Source: Paenibacillus alkalitolerans
GTDB taxonomy: Bacteria > Bacillota > Bacilli > Paenibacillales > YIM-B00363
Length of the DNA stretch: 64,000 nucleotides
Assembly: GCF_016482785.1 (NCBI RefSeq)
Contig: NZ_JAEMXM010000016.1
Span: 48,974-112,973 of the forward strand
Reading direction: 5' to 3'
Shown here: piece by piece, positions 7,965-16,602 of the stretch
Layout: each line of letters begins with the position of its first letter
Numbering within the stretch: position 1 is the first letter of the stretch
Translations under genes and position numbers: made by a program
Notes under the pieces: generated by a model
The model's input: the letters and a program-made list of their open reading frames with translations, nothing else
Told to the model about the DNA's origin: nothing
The model's database searches: none

Positions 7965-8104
7965 GACGACAAGTTCAGTTCCAATATTTCTTTGATCACG
8001 GTCGATCAACATGATCTCGTCGCTTGATTGATCAAGGAGTAAGCGCAGCTAGACCCTACGTTGCCTGCGCCGACGATCGCCACTTTCCTCACATTGCTTC
8101 CCAT
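7965..8104 (-). pseudogene. L-lactate dehydrogenase fragment (5' end only)
   Basis: On the minus strand GAGGAGGGATGGAGT precedes an ATG at 8104 that opens MGSNVRKVAIVGAGNVGSS, the NAD-binding N terminus of L-lactate dehydrogenase, and continues CAYSLINQ. The frame then shifts: the next frame carries SDEIMLIDRDQ, the expected second strand of the Rossmann fold. After about 45 codons similarity ends and the sequence runs into unrelated DNA. The RBS and start are intact, so a short peptide could still be made, but the enzyme is lost. The rest of the gene is not in the window. Confidence 0.72.
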
Positions 8105-8188
8105 ACTCCATCCCTCCTCGCAAAAATTATGAATATTATATGGGAGCAATTGAAGTTAAAGTGACAATTACGTCAGGAATTGTAACGT

Positions 8189-8249
8189 AAAAACCATTGT
8201 TTGTGCCGTCGAGTGTAAAGTACGCTCGATGACGCAAGCAATGGTTTTT
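8189..8249. terminator. Bidirectional terminator hairpin
   Basis: A 29-base arm starting AAAAACCATTG pairs with an arm ending CAATGGTTTTT; the mismatches are transitions, several giving G-U pairs. With A-run and T-run flanks it can terminate in both directions, and it lies just after the stop of the minus-strand regulator at 8264. Confidence 0.7.
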
Positions 8250-8263
8250 CTTCGCCTCGTATT

Positions 8264-9184
8264 TTATCCCATATTATTAGTGTCAAAAATAGCCCTCGCG
8301 GTAATGTCCTGCTCGTAATCGCCGAAGCTTTTGCCGAATATCGTAAGTCCGCCGGCATTTTTCGCCGTTCCCGGGGCTGCGATCTTAAATTTAATGTCCG
8401 AAGTCGATGTCAACCCGATGTCCGTTATGGTTACGTTGGATATTCGGCATCCGTCAATGAACGAGCCTTCCTTATTGACGCGCAATAATTTAAGCACGCC
8501 GTATTGGTTCAGATGAAGCGGCCACCAATCCGGATTGTACCTTCCCTTGATGCTTCCGAAATCGCCGGGCGACGTCCAGCAGCCGAGCTCGATATTATTG
8601 ATATAGAAATAAATGTCGGACGGCCAATCGTTGTTATAGCCCGGAGCCTCCGAGCTCAGCTCCATAATAAATTGAAGCTCGCTAAACTGCTGATTCGATT
8701 TTAAATAATTCGGAATGCGGTACTCCAAATAGCCTTTCGACATCCATATAATGCTTGCGTTTATATGCTGGGGGTCGGCAAAATAACGCGGATCGTCAAA
8801 CTCCCCGATAATGGCGTCCTTGGTAGCGAGTCCGCAAGTGGGATGAGCTTGATAATCGCTGTAATGCCCCACTTTAATATCTACCTCGTATATGTTTTCC
8901 GGTTCCGTGTTGCGAAGCTCGACGGTAAGAAGGTCTTCATTCAGGTAGCACAGTTTTTGAATGCCGTGTTTTCCGACCGCGGTCGTAATATCGATGAGCC
9001 CGCATTCTTCCAGCTTCTTAATATGCATGGAAACAGCGCCGTTGGTGATGCCGAGCTTCTCTGAAATCTCATTTAAGTTGAGCGAATTGTGGGCTGCCAA
9101 CAACTCTAGTATTTCTATTCGAATTTCTGAGCTTAACGCTTTGAAAATATTTAATCCCGATTTTAACTCTTTAATATGGATCAA
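8264..9184 (-). CDS. ArsR-type wHTH regulator with a large beta-rich C-terminal domain
   Basis: A 306-residue protein. Residues 1-90 are a winged helix (IFKALSSEIRIEILELLA, LNEISEKLGITNGAVSMHIKKL as HTH, wing GLIDITTAVGKHGIQKL). Residues 100-306 form a beta-rich, aromatic-rich domain (YLEYRIPNYLKS, ELQFIMELSSEAPGYNNDW, IYFYINNIELGCW) that looks like a jelly-roll, possibly a carbohydrate sensor. It is divergent from the sugar ABC transporter that starts at 9538 and is the obvious candidate regulator of it. No RBS stands out before ATG 9184. The sensing role is inference from fold-like pattern and neighbourhood. Confidence 0.8.
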   Translation of the reverse strand: MIHIKELKSGLNIFKALSSEIRIEILELLAAHNSLNLNEISEKLGITNGAVSMHIKKLEECGLIDITTAVGKHGIQKLCYLNEDLLTVELRNTEPENIYEVDIKVGHYSDYQAHPTCGLATKDAIIGEFDDPRYFADPQHINASIIWMSKGYLEYRIPNYLKSNQQFSELQFIMELSSEAPGYNNDWPSDIYFYINNIELGCWTSPGDFGSIKGRYNPDWWPLHLNQYGVLKLLRVNKEGSFIDGCRISNVTITDIGLTSTSDIKFKIAAPGTAKNAGGLTIFGKSFGDYEQDITARAIFDTNNMG

Positions 9185-9537
9185 CGGCTAAAAACACCCT
9201 TTCACCCCGAGATTTATTTTAATTAATCATAAAGTAAATAAACAAAAAAGAAAAGGAATTAATAAAAAACTGAAATAAAAGTCAAATATCAATGCATTAT
9301 GATTACATAAATTATATATTAAGTAAATAAATAGATTAATATATGATATCCATCCTACTTTTATTTTAATAATTTGTGTGTGCATTTTAGCAAAAAATAT
9401 TTCGAAAGCGCATTCAAAAAACATATTGACAAAGAAAGACGGGCTATATACCATAAAAATGTATTTTAATTTAGTTTTATCTAAATCAATTTAAGTCTGT
9501 TTCACCCAGCAACAAATTATTTTAAGGGGGAACGAAA
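9185..9537. promoter_or_regulatory. AT-rich divergent control region with cre-like site and promoter
   Basis: This 353-bp intergenic region is very AT-rich. Toward the transporter it has TTGACA at 9426-9431 and TACCAT at 9449-9454 with 17-bp spacing. TCGAAAGCGCATTCA at 9402-9416 matches the relaxed catabolite-responsive element consensus WTGNAANCGNWNNCW at 14 of 15 positions and abuts the -35, suggesting CcpA control. Several GTAAATAAAT-like motifs near 9230-9330 could be operator elements of the divergent regulator, but no clean palindrome is seen. Confidence 0.5.
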
Positions 9538-10857
9538 GTGAGAAAACATTTTCTGGTTTTACTTGCAGTGATCTTGGCCATTTCGGCGGCGCTGGCCGGT
9601 TGTTCCGGTTCCGGCGGGAATACCGCAGGGGAAACCTCGGGAGAGCAATCGTCCGGATCCGGCGGGACAAAGCTTGAGATGTGGACATTTAACGAGCTGC
9701 ACGGCAAATTTTTCACTCATATGGCGGAGAAATGGAACGAGGCAAACCCGGATAAGAAAATCGATTTGAAGGCAACGACGCTTCCGTACGAAGACATGCA
9801 CAACCAACTGCTTGTCGCATTGCAATCCGGCACGGGCGCTCCGGACTTGTCGGATGTGGAGCTCAGCAAGTTTCCGAATTATTTGAAAGGCGAGCCGCAA
9901 TTGCTTCCTTTAAACGATATTGTTGATCCCGTCATGGACAATCTCGTGAAATCCAGATTGGATATTTACGCGAAAGACGGAAATTACTATGGAATCGATT
10001 TCCATGTAGGCGCTTCCGTAATCTATTATAACAAAGAATTGCTGGATAAAGCCGGCGTGAATCCGGACGATATAAAAACATGGGATGACTATAAAGAGGC
10101 CGGCAAAACCGTGCTGCAGAAAACCGGAGTGCCGATGACGACGCTGGAAGTTGCCGATCAGTGGTCGTTATGGCCGCAAGTCGCTCAGCTGCAAGGTCCG
10201 AACGACCTGCTTACGACGAGCGGGGAAGTCAATTTAGACGATCCGGAAATCGTTAAAGTGCTTCAGTACCAACAGGATTTAATCAAGGAAGGGATCGCGA
10301 TCGCGGCTCCCGGCAACCTGCACCATGCCGAAGAATACTACGGGTTCATGAATAACGGCGGCGCCGCTTCGATTTGGATGCCGCTGTGGTACATGGGAAG
10401 ATTTATAGAGTACATGCCCGATCTGAAAGGAAAAATCGTTATCAAGCCGATGCCTTCTTGGGAAGCGGGGCATCCGCGCTCGGCGGGTATGGGCGGAACG
10501 GGCACCGTCGTTACGAATCAATCCAAGAATCCCGAGTTGGCGAAAGAGTTTCTCACATTCGCCAAGCTGTCCAAAGAGGGCAATATTGAAATATGGAAGC
10601 AGCTCGGTTTCGATCCGATCCGCTCCGATGTTTGGAATGACCCGGCGTTAAAAGAACCGAACAAGTTCACCGAGTATTTCGGCGACGGCATCTTCGATGT
10701 ATTGGTAGAAGTGAAGGACGAAATCGAAGGCGTCAATATCGGCGAAAAGTCGCCTGCAGTTTTCGATGCGGTCGATACGAAAATAATGTTTGAATCGCTC
10801 GTTAATATGCAAGATCCGGCCAAAGTGTTGAAGGCTGCCGCCGATGAGCTTAAATAA
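9538..10857 (+). CDS. Sugar ABC transporter, extracellular solute-binding lipoprotein
   Basis: A 439-residue family 1 extracellular solute-binding protein. The signal peptide ends in a lipobox, LAGCSG, with the lipidated cysteine at residue 22, so it is anchored outside the membrane. The mature part opens TKLEMWTFNELHGKF, typical of oligosaccharide-binding proteins, with WPQVAQLQG and FIEYMPDLKGKIVIKPMP further on. It starts at GTG 9538 behind AAGGGGG. It is followed by two permease genes and a GH43 gene, so the ligand is probably a pentose-containing oligosaccharide. No ATPase is encoded here; a shared MsmX-type ATPase is expected elsewhere. Confidence 0.92.
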   Translation: MRKHFLVLLAVILAISAALAGCSGSGGNTAGETSGEQSSGSGGTKLEMWTFNELHGKFFTHMAEKWNEANPDKKIDLKATTLPYEDMHNQLLVALQSGTGAPDLSDVELSKFPNYLKGEPQLLPLNDIVDPVMDNLVKSRLDIYAKDGNYYGIDFHVGASVIYYNKELLDKAGVNPDDIKTWDDYKEAGKTVLQKTGVPMTTLEVADQWSLWPQVAQLQGPNDLLTTSGEVNLDDPEIVKVLQYQQDLIKEGIAIAAPGNLHHAEEYYGFMNNGGAASIWMPLWYMGRFIEYMPDLKGKIVIKPMPSWEAGHPRSAGMGGTGTVVTNQSKNPELAKEFLTFAKLSKEGNIEIWKQLGFDPIRSDVWNDPALKEPNKFTEYFGDGIFDVLVEVKDEIEGVNIGEKSPAVFDAVDTKIMFESLVNMQDPAKVLKAAADELK

Positions 10858-10872
10858 ACGAATTAGTTCGCA

Positions 10873-10919
10873 GGAAAGAGGGTATCACTAGCCGTTGAGG
10901 CTGGTGATATCTTTCTTCC
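10873..10919 (+). terminator. Hairpin between binding-protein and permease genes
   Basis: GGAAAGAGGGTATCAC pairs with GTGATATCTTTCTTCC, and inner arms AGCC / GGCT extend the stem. It lies just before the permease RBS. Such hairpins often protect the binding-protein mRNA or attenuate the permeases, giving excess binding protein. Confidence 0.55.
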
Positions 10920-10942
10920 CGAAAGGAGGAACGCGGACGAGA

Positions 10943-11824
10943 ATGAGTTTTCTATATTCGAAGAAGCTTGCGCCGTATGTGTTTGTGTTTCCTTTTCTAT
11001 TGTCATTCGCCCTTTTCTTCGCTTACCCGGTTTTTACAACGGTCGTAATGAGTTTTCAGGAAGTGCTGCCCGGACAGACCAAATTTATCAATTTGGACAA
11101 CTATGAAAAATTATGGAACCCGACCTTTTTCAAGGCTCTTAGAAACAGTTCTATTTATACGGCGCTAACGCTTTGCGTATTAATCCCGCTCCCGATGCTG
11201 ATGGCCGTGTTCTTAAATTCGAAAGTCATATTTGCGAGAAATTTGTTTCGTTCGGTATTGTTCATACCCGCATTGACTTCCGTCGTGGTGGCGGGCATCA
11301 TTTTCCGCCTTATTTTCGGAGGACAGGAAGGCGCGCTGCTGAATTCCTTTATCTCATACGCAGGGTATGATCCCATCAAGTGGCTAAACGGGGCGAACAC
11401 AGGCATGTTTGCGCTCGTTGTGCTCGCTACATGGCGCTGGTTGGGGGTCAATCTTCTCTATTTCCTGGCCGGGCTGCAAAATATACCGCAAGAAATATAT
11501 GAAGCCGCTGAGATTGACGGCGCCACCGCTTGGGATAAGCTCACCCGGATTACACTGCCGATGCTGAAGCCGATCGTCATTTATGTGATGACGATCAGCA
11601 TTTACGGCGGATATTCGATGTTTGTGGAAAGCTATATGCTATGGGGCAGCAACAAATCGCCGGGGGATATCGGTCTTACGATTGTCGGATATTTGTACCG
11701 TAACGGATTGGAGCAAAACAATTTAGGCTTCGGTTCCGCGATCGGGATCACGCTGTTAGTCCTTACTTTCGTCATCATTATGATCCAATTGAAGCTCTTC
11801 GGCATGTTCAGGAAGGAGGAATAG
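10943..11824 (+). CDS. Sugar ABC transporter permease, MalF/UgpA type
   Basis: A 293-residue inner-membrane permease with six predicted helices. The first starts at KLAPYVFVFPFLLSFALFF, and the EAA loop that contacts the ATPase reads IYEAAEIDGATAWDKLTRITLPML near residues 195-218. ATG 10943 is chosen because AAAGGAGG lies 13-20 bases upstream; the longer open frame adds non-coding-looking residues. It forms a heterodimer with the next protein. The stop is 5 bases from the next start. Confidence 0.9.
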   Translation: MSFLYSKKLAPYVFVFPFLLSFALFFAYPVFTTVVMSFQEVLPGQTKFINLDNYEKLWNPTFFKALRNSSIYTALTLCVLIPLPMLMAVFLNSKVIFARNLFRSVLFIPALTSVVVAGIIFRLIFGGQEGALLNSFISYAGYDPIKWLNGANTGMFALVVLATWRWLGVNLLYFLAGLQNIPQEIYEAAEIDGATAWDKLTRITLPMLKPIVIYVMTISIYGGYSMFVESYMLWGSNKSPGDIGLTIVGYLYRNGLEQNNLGFGSAIGITLLVLTFVIIMIQLKLFGMFRKEE

Positions 11825-11829
11825 CGTCG

Positions 11830-12678
11830 ATGCAGACGACCCGGCACGTGCGGAACAATAAGTATTCCGTGTTGCTTTTGCTGTTATTTTCATTGTTCTC
11901 CGTATTCGCGCTGCTTCCTCTGTTTGCAATCGCATTGGCGTCGTTTAAGCCTTCGACGGAGCTGTTGCGGTTCGGTTTGAATTTGAAGGTGCAGGCGGAT
12001 CTGTTAAGCTTCAAAAATTACGCTTTTATATTTTCCGGCGAATCGGGCTATTTTACGTGGTATAAAAACAGCATTATCATCACAGTGGTCTATACGGCAT
12101 TATGCATGATTTTCTCTTCGATGGTCGGTTACGGTTTGGCGGTTTATCGGTTCAAGCTGAGAAACGCGATCTTCGGACTTGTTCTGATCGTAATGATGGT
12201 ACCGCTCGAGATCATTATGCTGCCGATGTACCAGATGGCCATAAAGCTAAAGATGATGAATACGCTGTGGGGCGCTTTCGTTCCCTTTATTGTCGCGCCG
12301 CTGCCGATCTTTTTCTTCCGCCAATACGTCATCGGACTTCCGAAGGATTATCTGGACGCGGGCCGTGTCGACGGCTGTACGGAGTACGGTCTGTTTTTCA
12401 AAATCATGATGCCTCTGATGGCGCCGGCATTTTCGTCCATGATTATTTTGCAGGCGCTGTTCAGCTGGAATAACTTCTTATGGCCGTTGATCGTGCTGAA
12501 GTCCGGCGACAAATTGACGCTGCCGATCGGATTGTCCACTTTATTGACGCCTTACGGTAACAACTACGATGTGCTCATTGCGGGATCCGTACTGGCGATC
12601 GTTCCGATTCTGATCGTATTTATATTTTTCCAACGGTACTTTATCGAAGGCATGACAGCCGGAGGTGTGAAAGGTTAG
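11830..12678 (+). CDS. Sugar ABC transporter permease, MalG/UgpE type
   Basis: A 282-residue inner-membrane permease, partner of the preceding one. Hydrophobic helices begin at YSVLLLLLFSLFSVFALL. The EAA-type loop reads YLDAGRVDGCTEYGLFFKIMMPLM near 178-200, with the characteristic C-terminal FQRYFIEGMTAGGVKG. AGGAAGGAGGA gives a strong RBS before ATG 11830. The order binding protein, MalF-type, MalG-type is the classic CUT1 sugar importer. Confidence 0.9.
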   Translation: MQTTRHVRNNKYSVLLLLLFSLFSVFALLPLFAIALASFKPSTELLRFGLNLKVQADLLSFKNYAFIFSGESGYFTWYKNSIIITVVYTALCMIFSSMVGYGLAVYRFKLRNAIFGLVLIVMMVPLEIIMLPMYQMAIKLKMMNTLWGAFVPFIVAPLPIFFFRQYVIGLPKDYLDAGRVDGCTEYGLFFKIMMPLMAPAFSSMIILQALFSWNNFLWPLIVLKSGDKLTLPIGLSTLLTPYGNNYDVLIAGSVLAIVPILIVFIFFQRYFIEGMTAGGVKG

Positions 12679-12728
12679 CTTCAACAAATTGGCAAAGTTG
12701 ATCATCGACGAATGGGAGAATGATTCGA

Positions 12729-13697
12729 ATGGCTGAGGATGAAATGTTTCAAAATCCGATTGTCGAGCAGCGCGCCGACCCATGGGTTTATAAACATACG
12801 GACGGATTCTATTACTTCACGGCATCCGTACCGGAGTATGACAGGATTGAAATAAGACGCGCACGGAGCATTGAGGAGCTGCGCACTTCCGAACCCGTCG
12901 TCGCTTGGAGAAAGCATGACACCGGACCGATGTCCGCAAACATCTGGGCTCCGGAGATTCATTATATCGGCGTCGCTTGGTACATTTACTTAGCTGCGGC
13001 GCGCACTTCCGAAACGAAGGACGGGTTGTTCGATCACCGCATGTTCGTATTGGAAAACAAATCGGCCGATCCGCTGCAAGGTGCATGGGAAGAAAAGGGC
13101 CAACTCAAGACGGACTGGGAGTCGTTCTCGCTGGATGCGACGACTTTCGAGCATGACGGCAGGAGATATTTAGTGTGGGCGCAGAAGGATCCGAATATCC
13201 GGGGCAACTCCAATCTGTATATCGCCGAAATGGAAAATCCTTGGACGATCAAAAGTCCGCAAGTAATGATCTCGAAGCCGGAATTCGACTGGGAGATAAT
13301 CGGATTTTGGGTGAACGAGGGTGCGGCGGTATTGAAGCACAACGGCAAAATATTCATCGCCTACTCAGCAAGCGCGACGGATTACAATTATTGTATGGGG
13401 TTGTTGACAGCATCGGAGAGCAGCGATTTGCTGGATCCGAATTCGTGGAGCAAAGCGGAGAAACCGTTGTTCCAAACGAATGAGGAAACAGGGCAATACG
13501 GACCGGGACACAACAGCTTTACCGTTTCCGCCGACGGCCGGCATGATATTATCGTCTACCATGCGCGCAATTATAAAGAAATCAACGGGGATCCCCTGTA
13601 CGATCCGAACCGCCATACCCGGGCGCAAGCGTTTACTTGGGATGAGGATGGAACGCCGAACTTCGGCGTGCCTGTCGCGGACTTTATTCCCGGGTAA
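12729..13697 (+). CDS. Glycoside hydrolase family 43 (arabinosidase/xylosidase-like)
   Basis: A 322-residue five-bladed propeller glycosidase of GH43 without a signal peptide, thus cytoplasmic, acting on imported arabino- or xylo-oligosaccharides. The catalytic triad is visible: base Asp17 in RADPWVYKH, pKa modulator Asp136 in SLDATTFEHDG, and acid Glu197 in GFWVNEGAAVL. ATG 12729 is preferred over ATG 12720 because GGGAGA lies at the right distance. It follows the sugar transporter by about 50 bases and is probably in its operon. The exact linkage cleaved cannot be told. Confidence 0.88.
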   Translation: MAEDEMFQNPIVEQRADPWVYKHTDGFYYFTASVPEYDRIEIRRARSIEELRTSEPVVAWRKHDTGPMSANIWAPEIHYIGVAWYIYLAAARTSETKDGLFDHRMFVLENKSADPLQGAWEEKGQLKTDWESFSLDATTFEHDGRRYLVWAQKDPNIRGNSNLYIAEMENPWTIKSPQVMISKPEFDWEIIGFWVNEGAAVLKHNGKIFIAYSASATDYNYCMGLLTASESSDLLDPNSWSKAEKPLFQTNEETGQYGPGHNSFTVSADGRHDIIVYHARNYKEINGDPLYDPNRHTRAQAFTWDEDGTPNFGVPVADFIPG

Positions 13698-13756
13698 CGT
13701 AGGCCTTCATCCAACCCGTTTCCCGATAAGGGCATAAGCTGAGGGAAAAGGATGAG

Positions 13757-14959
13757 GTGATGACCATGCAGATGAAAAAAGGTACCGCGATCAATAGCAA
13801 GAGGCGCAAGTCCAACCTGGTTCGATTGATCGTGCAATTTAAGAGCAAGAAGCATTATCGCAACCACAGATCGTTGAAAAAGTTGATTCACCCGAAATAC
13901 TACGCGCGTCATGCGCCTTTGAAGATGATCCGCTCCATTGCAGTGAAAGTGCCGCGCCGCAGCTATCGGTCCATATGCAGGTGCACGGATGTGAAAAGGG
14001 TATTCGTCGACCGAAAAAGACGGATCAATCTCAATGTGGCCACTCCGAGTGTCGGCGCATCGGCCGCGCAACGATCAGGCTGGACCGGCAGGGGCGTGAC
14101 GATCGCCGTTCTGGATACGGGAATTTACAGGCATCCCGACCTGACGAACCCGCGCAACCGGATCGTTGCTTTCAAGGACTTTGTGAACAATAGGCGGAGA
14201 GCTTATGACGACAACGGACACGGGACTCACTGTGCGGGCGATGCGGCCGGAAACGGGTTCCGGTCCGGAGGGAAGTATAAGGGCCCAGCGCCCGAAGCCC
14301 GCTTGGCGGGGGTGAAGGTGCTGAACAGAAACGGCGTCGGTTTGGATTCGACAATCATTCGCGGCATTGAATGGTGCCTGAACAACCGGAGGCGGTACGG
14401 CATCCGCATATTGTCGCTCTCGTTAGGCGCCAAAGCGGTTGCGCCTTGCTCTCGTGACGCACTTTGCCAGGCGGTTAATCAAGCGGTCAGAAGAGGATTG
14501 GTTGTGGTCACATCAGCCGGAAACGGAGGCCCCGGCATAGGAACTATTGATTCGCCGGGCACAAGCCCGTTAGCGATCACCGTCGGCGCGGCCAACGATC
14601 ATCGTACGGTGCGCACTTCGGACGACACGATACCGGATTTCTCCGGCCGCGGTCCGGCGAGAGGCGGGGTGAGCAAGCCGGATTTGGTGGCGCCCGGCGT
14701 CTCGATTATTTCGCTGCGCGCGCCCGTATCGACGCTTGACCGCAGGTTCAGACGGTCGCGCGTAGGGCGGTCGTATTTTACATTGACCGGCACGAGCATG
14801 GCGGCTCCGATCGCAGCGGGTGTCGCGGCACAGCTGCTGCAGAAATTTCCCGGCTCGTCGCCCGGCAGGGTGAAACGGCTGCTCAGGCGGAACGCGGTGG
14901 CTCTGCGAAGAAGCAGAAACGTTCAAGGAAGCGGTTTGGTGAACATCCGGTTTCTTTAA
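13757..14959 (+). CDS. Subtilisin-like serine peptidase (S8, AprX-like)
   Basis: A 400-residue S8 protease with a complete triad: Asp120 in IAVLDTGIYRHPDL, His155 in DDNGHGTHCAG, Ser347 in LTGTSMAAPIAAG, plus the oxyanion region SAGNGGPG. The first 85 residues are strongly basic (many K/R) and not a signal peptide, which together with the length resembles the intracellular AprX group; the basic region may be a propeptide. The start is ambiguous among GTG 13757, ATG 13760 and ATG 13766; AAGGATGAGG lies just upstream. Unusually arginine-rich throughout. It is unrelated to the sugar genes around it and converges on xylR with 7 bases between stops. Confidence 0.9.
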   Translation: MMTMQMKKGTAINSKRRKSNLVRLIVQFKSKKHYRNHRSLKKLIHPKYYARHAPLKMIRSIAVKVPRRSYRSICRCTDVKRVFVDRKRRINLNVATPSVGASAAQRSGWTGRGVTIAVLDTGIYRHPDLTNPRNRIVAFKDFVNNRRRAYDDNGHGTHCAGDAAGNGFRSGGKYKGPAPEARLAGVKVLNRNGVGLDSTIIRGIEWCLNNRRRYGIRILSLSLGAKAVAPCSRDALCQAVNQAVRRGLVVVTSAGNGGPGIGTIDSPGTSPLAITVGAANDHRTVRTSDDTIPDFSGRGPARGGVSKPDLVAPGVSIISLRAPVSTLDRRFRRSRVGRSYFTLTGTSMAAPIAAGVAAQLLQKFPGSSPGRVKRLLRRNAVALRRSRNVQGSGLVNIRFL

Positions 14960-14966
14960 TGCTGAA

Positions 14967-16133
14967 TTATTTAATTTTTGTTAAAAACTTGGTGACCGCC
15001 TCGGAAGCGGAACCGACGGCGGCGGAATCCATTCCGAGGGCGGCGAATGCAATGCGCACTCCCTTGTTGTGGTATCCGAGGCTCCGGCTCTGTGCGTAAT
15101 GGAGCAGGGCCGGCTCGATCCACTGTTTCGCGAGAGCGAGCCTGCTGCCGATAATGACTGTCTCAGGGTTAAGCGCGTTAATCACGTTGGCGATGCCTGT
15201 TCCCAAGTATCGCCCGATCTCCTCAAACAGGCGAAGCGCTAAAGCGTCCCCGCGCTTCGCAGCTTCCATCAACGATTCTAAATCCGGATCGCTGCCGAAC
15301 TCGCCTGCGGCCCGCGCCTTCTGCAGCAGCGAGTTCTCGGAAGCGTACATTTCCCAGCAGCCGAAGTTGCCGCAGCCGCAAGGCAGCCCGTTGTCCGCCT
15401 GGATTGTCATATGGCCGAGCTCGCCAGAGAAGCCGGCCGCTCCGCGGTATAGCTTTCCGTCCATAATGATTCCCGAACCGATACCGATACCGGCGCTAAT
15501 GTAAACGAGATTGCCGGCTTCCGATCCGATTCCGTATTTGTGCTCGCCGATCGCGCCCGCGTTGGCTTCGTTATCGATCGTAATCGGCGCTTGAAATTCC
15601 TCTAGCAGAAGCTTCTGTAACGACACGCCTTCCCATTGCAAATTGGGTGCCGCCAACACGACTCCTCTTTCGTCCACAATGCCGGGCACGCCGATTCCGA
15701 TTCCGACGATGCCGTACGGGCTTTCCGGTGCTTTGGAGATGACGGTGCGGATGATAGACATAAGCTGGCGGACAACCGCCGCCGGCTCCGACGTGTGCAA
15801 ATCGGTTTTCTCCCGGTGTACGACAGCGCCTGCGAGATCGGTCAACAGCGCCACGATGTAATTCACGCCTAAATCGACCCCAACCGCATATCCCGCTTCG
15901 TTGTTGAACAACAGCATGACCGGTTTGCGGCCGCCGCTCGACTCCCCGAGTCCGGTCTCCATCACCATGCTCTCGTCGATCCATTCGTTGACCAGAGCGG
16001 AGACCGACGCCTTGTTTAATCCGATCTTGGCCGATATGTCCGCGCGGGAAAGCGGGGAATGGGCGATGACCGTGTCTAAGACGAGGCCTTTGTTTATTTT
16101 CTTTATTAACGTTTGATCCCCGGTGATTTTCAT
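14967..16133 (-). CDS. xylR: Xylose repressor, ROK family
   Basis: A 388-residue ROK-family repressor. An N-terminal wHTH (ISAKIGLNKASVSALVNEWI near residues 29-48) binds DNA; the sugar-kinase-like part has the VGVDLGVN phosphate loop near 95 and the zinc site CGCGNFGCWEMYA near 250. In this family xylose binding releases the operator. The gene is divergent from xylA-xylB, with a matching palindrome before xylA. ATG 16133 has GAGGG 8-12 bases upstream and gives the family length; a longer frame reaches 16274 without an RBS. Confidence 0.9.
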   Translation of the reverse strand: MKITGDQTLIKKINKGLVLDTVIAHSPLSRADISAKIGLNKASVSALVNEWIDESMVMETGLGESSGGRKPVMLLFNNEAGYAVGVDLGVNYIVALLTDLAGAVVHREKTDLHTSEPAAVVRQLMSIIRTVISKAPESPYGIVGIGIGVPGIVDERGVVLAAPNLQWEGVSLQKLLLEEFQAPITIDNEANAGAIGEHKYGIGSEAGNLVYISAGIGIGSGIIMDGKLYRGAAGFSGELGHMTIQADNGLPCGCGNFGCWEMYASENSLLQKARAAGEFGSDPDLESLMEAAKRGDALALRLFEEIGRYLGTGIANVINALNPETVIIGSRLALAKQWIEPALLHYAQSRSLGYHNKGVRIAFAALGMDSAAVGSASEAVTKFLTKIK

Positions 16134-16600
16134 TATGTTTCCCTCAAATTTCGTTTCTGTCGAGATGATTCGTATCATATCATGAATACTCCCCCGCTTA
16201 CAGCTGAAACTGTTGAAGCTGGGGTTTCCAACGTATCGTCCAGTACGGACGCTTAACGTCAGTGGAGTTGACACGGTGGTGTATTATGAACACCCAACCC
16301 CTCTATCCCATCGGTCGTGCCTTTGGGACTACTTTTGAGCCTGCTGCAGGATTCCTAACACTCCTGGGCGCTTCTTCGGCTCTTTCGGTGGCTTGAACAT
16401 TTTACGTAGCAGAGCCATTATCTACCTGCTACAACCTCATATGTTCAGTTGTCAAAGAACACATGTTCTTAACAAAATTATACCAACTTTCCCCAGAACA
16501 TCAACACCTAAATATTCGGGGAGATCCAGGAAGAGCCGATTCACCTCACCACTTATAAAGGGAGTCCTCTTGGTTGATTATCAAGACATGAAAGACATGA
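16134..16600 (-). promoter_or_regulatory. Long xylR leader with promoter, hairpin and small ORF
   Basis: On the minus strand TTGATG (16504-16499) and TATAAT (16482-16477) with 16-bp spacing form a good promoter about 345 bases before xylR. The leader between them holds 7-bp arms GTAGCAG / CTGCTAC (around 16405-16431) and a 29-codon ORF (ATG 16418 to stop 16329) encoding a lysine/proline-rich peptide, MALLRKMFKPPKEPKK and on. I do not recognise the peptide. The stretch could also be a mobile-element remnant. Confidence 0.4.
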
Positions 16601-16602
16601 AA

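Noticed and set aside
15571-15984. Minus-strand ORF in another frame inside xylR
   Set aside because: The ROK frame carries the conserved motifs; this is an out-of-frame shadow.
16329-16418. Group II intron or complete IS element
   Set aside because: The stretch around 16.2-16.5 kb looked like a mobile-element end, but there is no reverse transcriptase, transposase or terminal repeat in the window.
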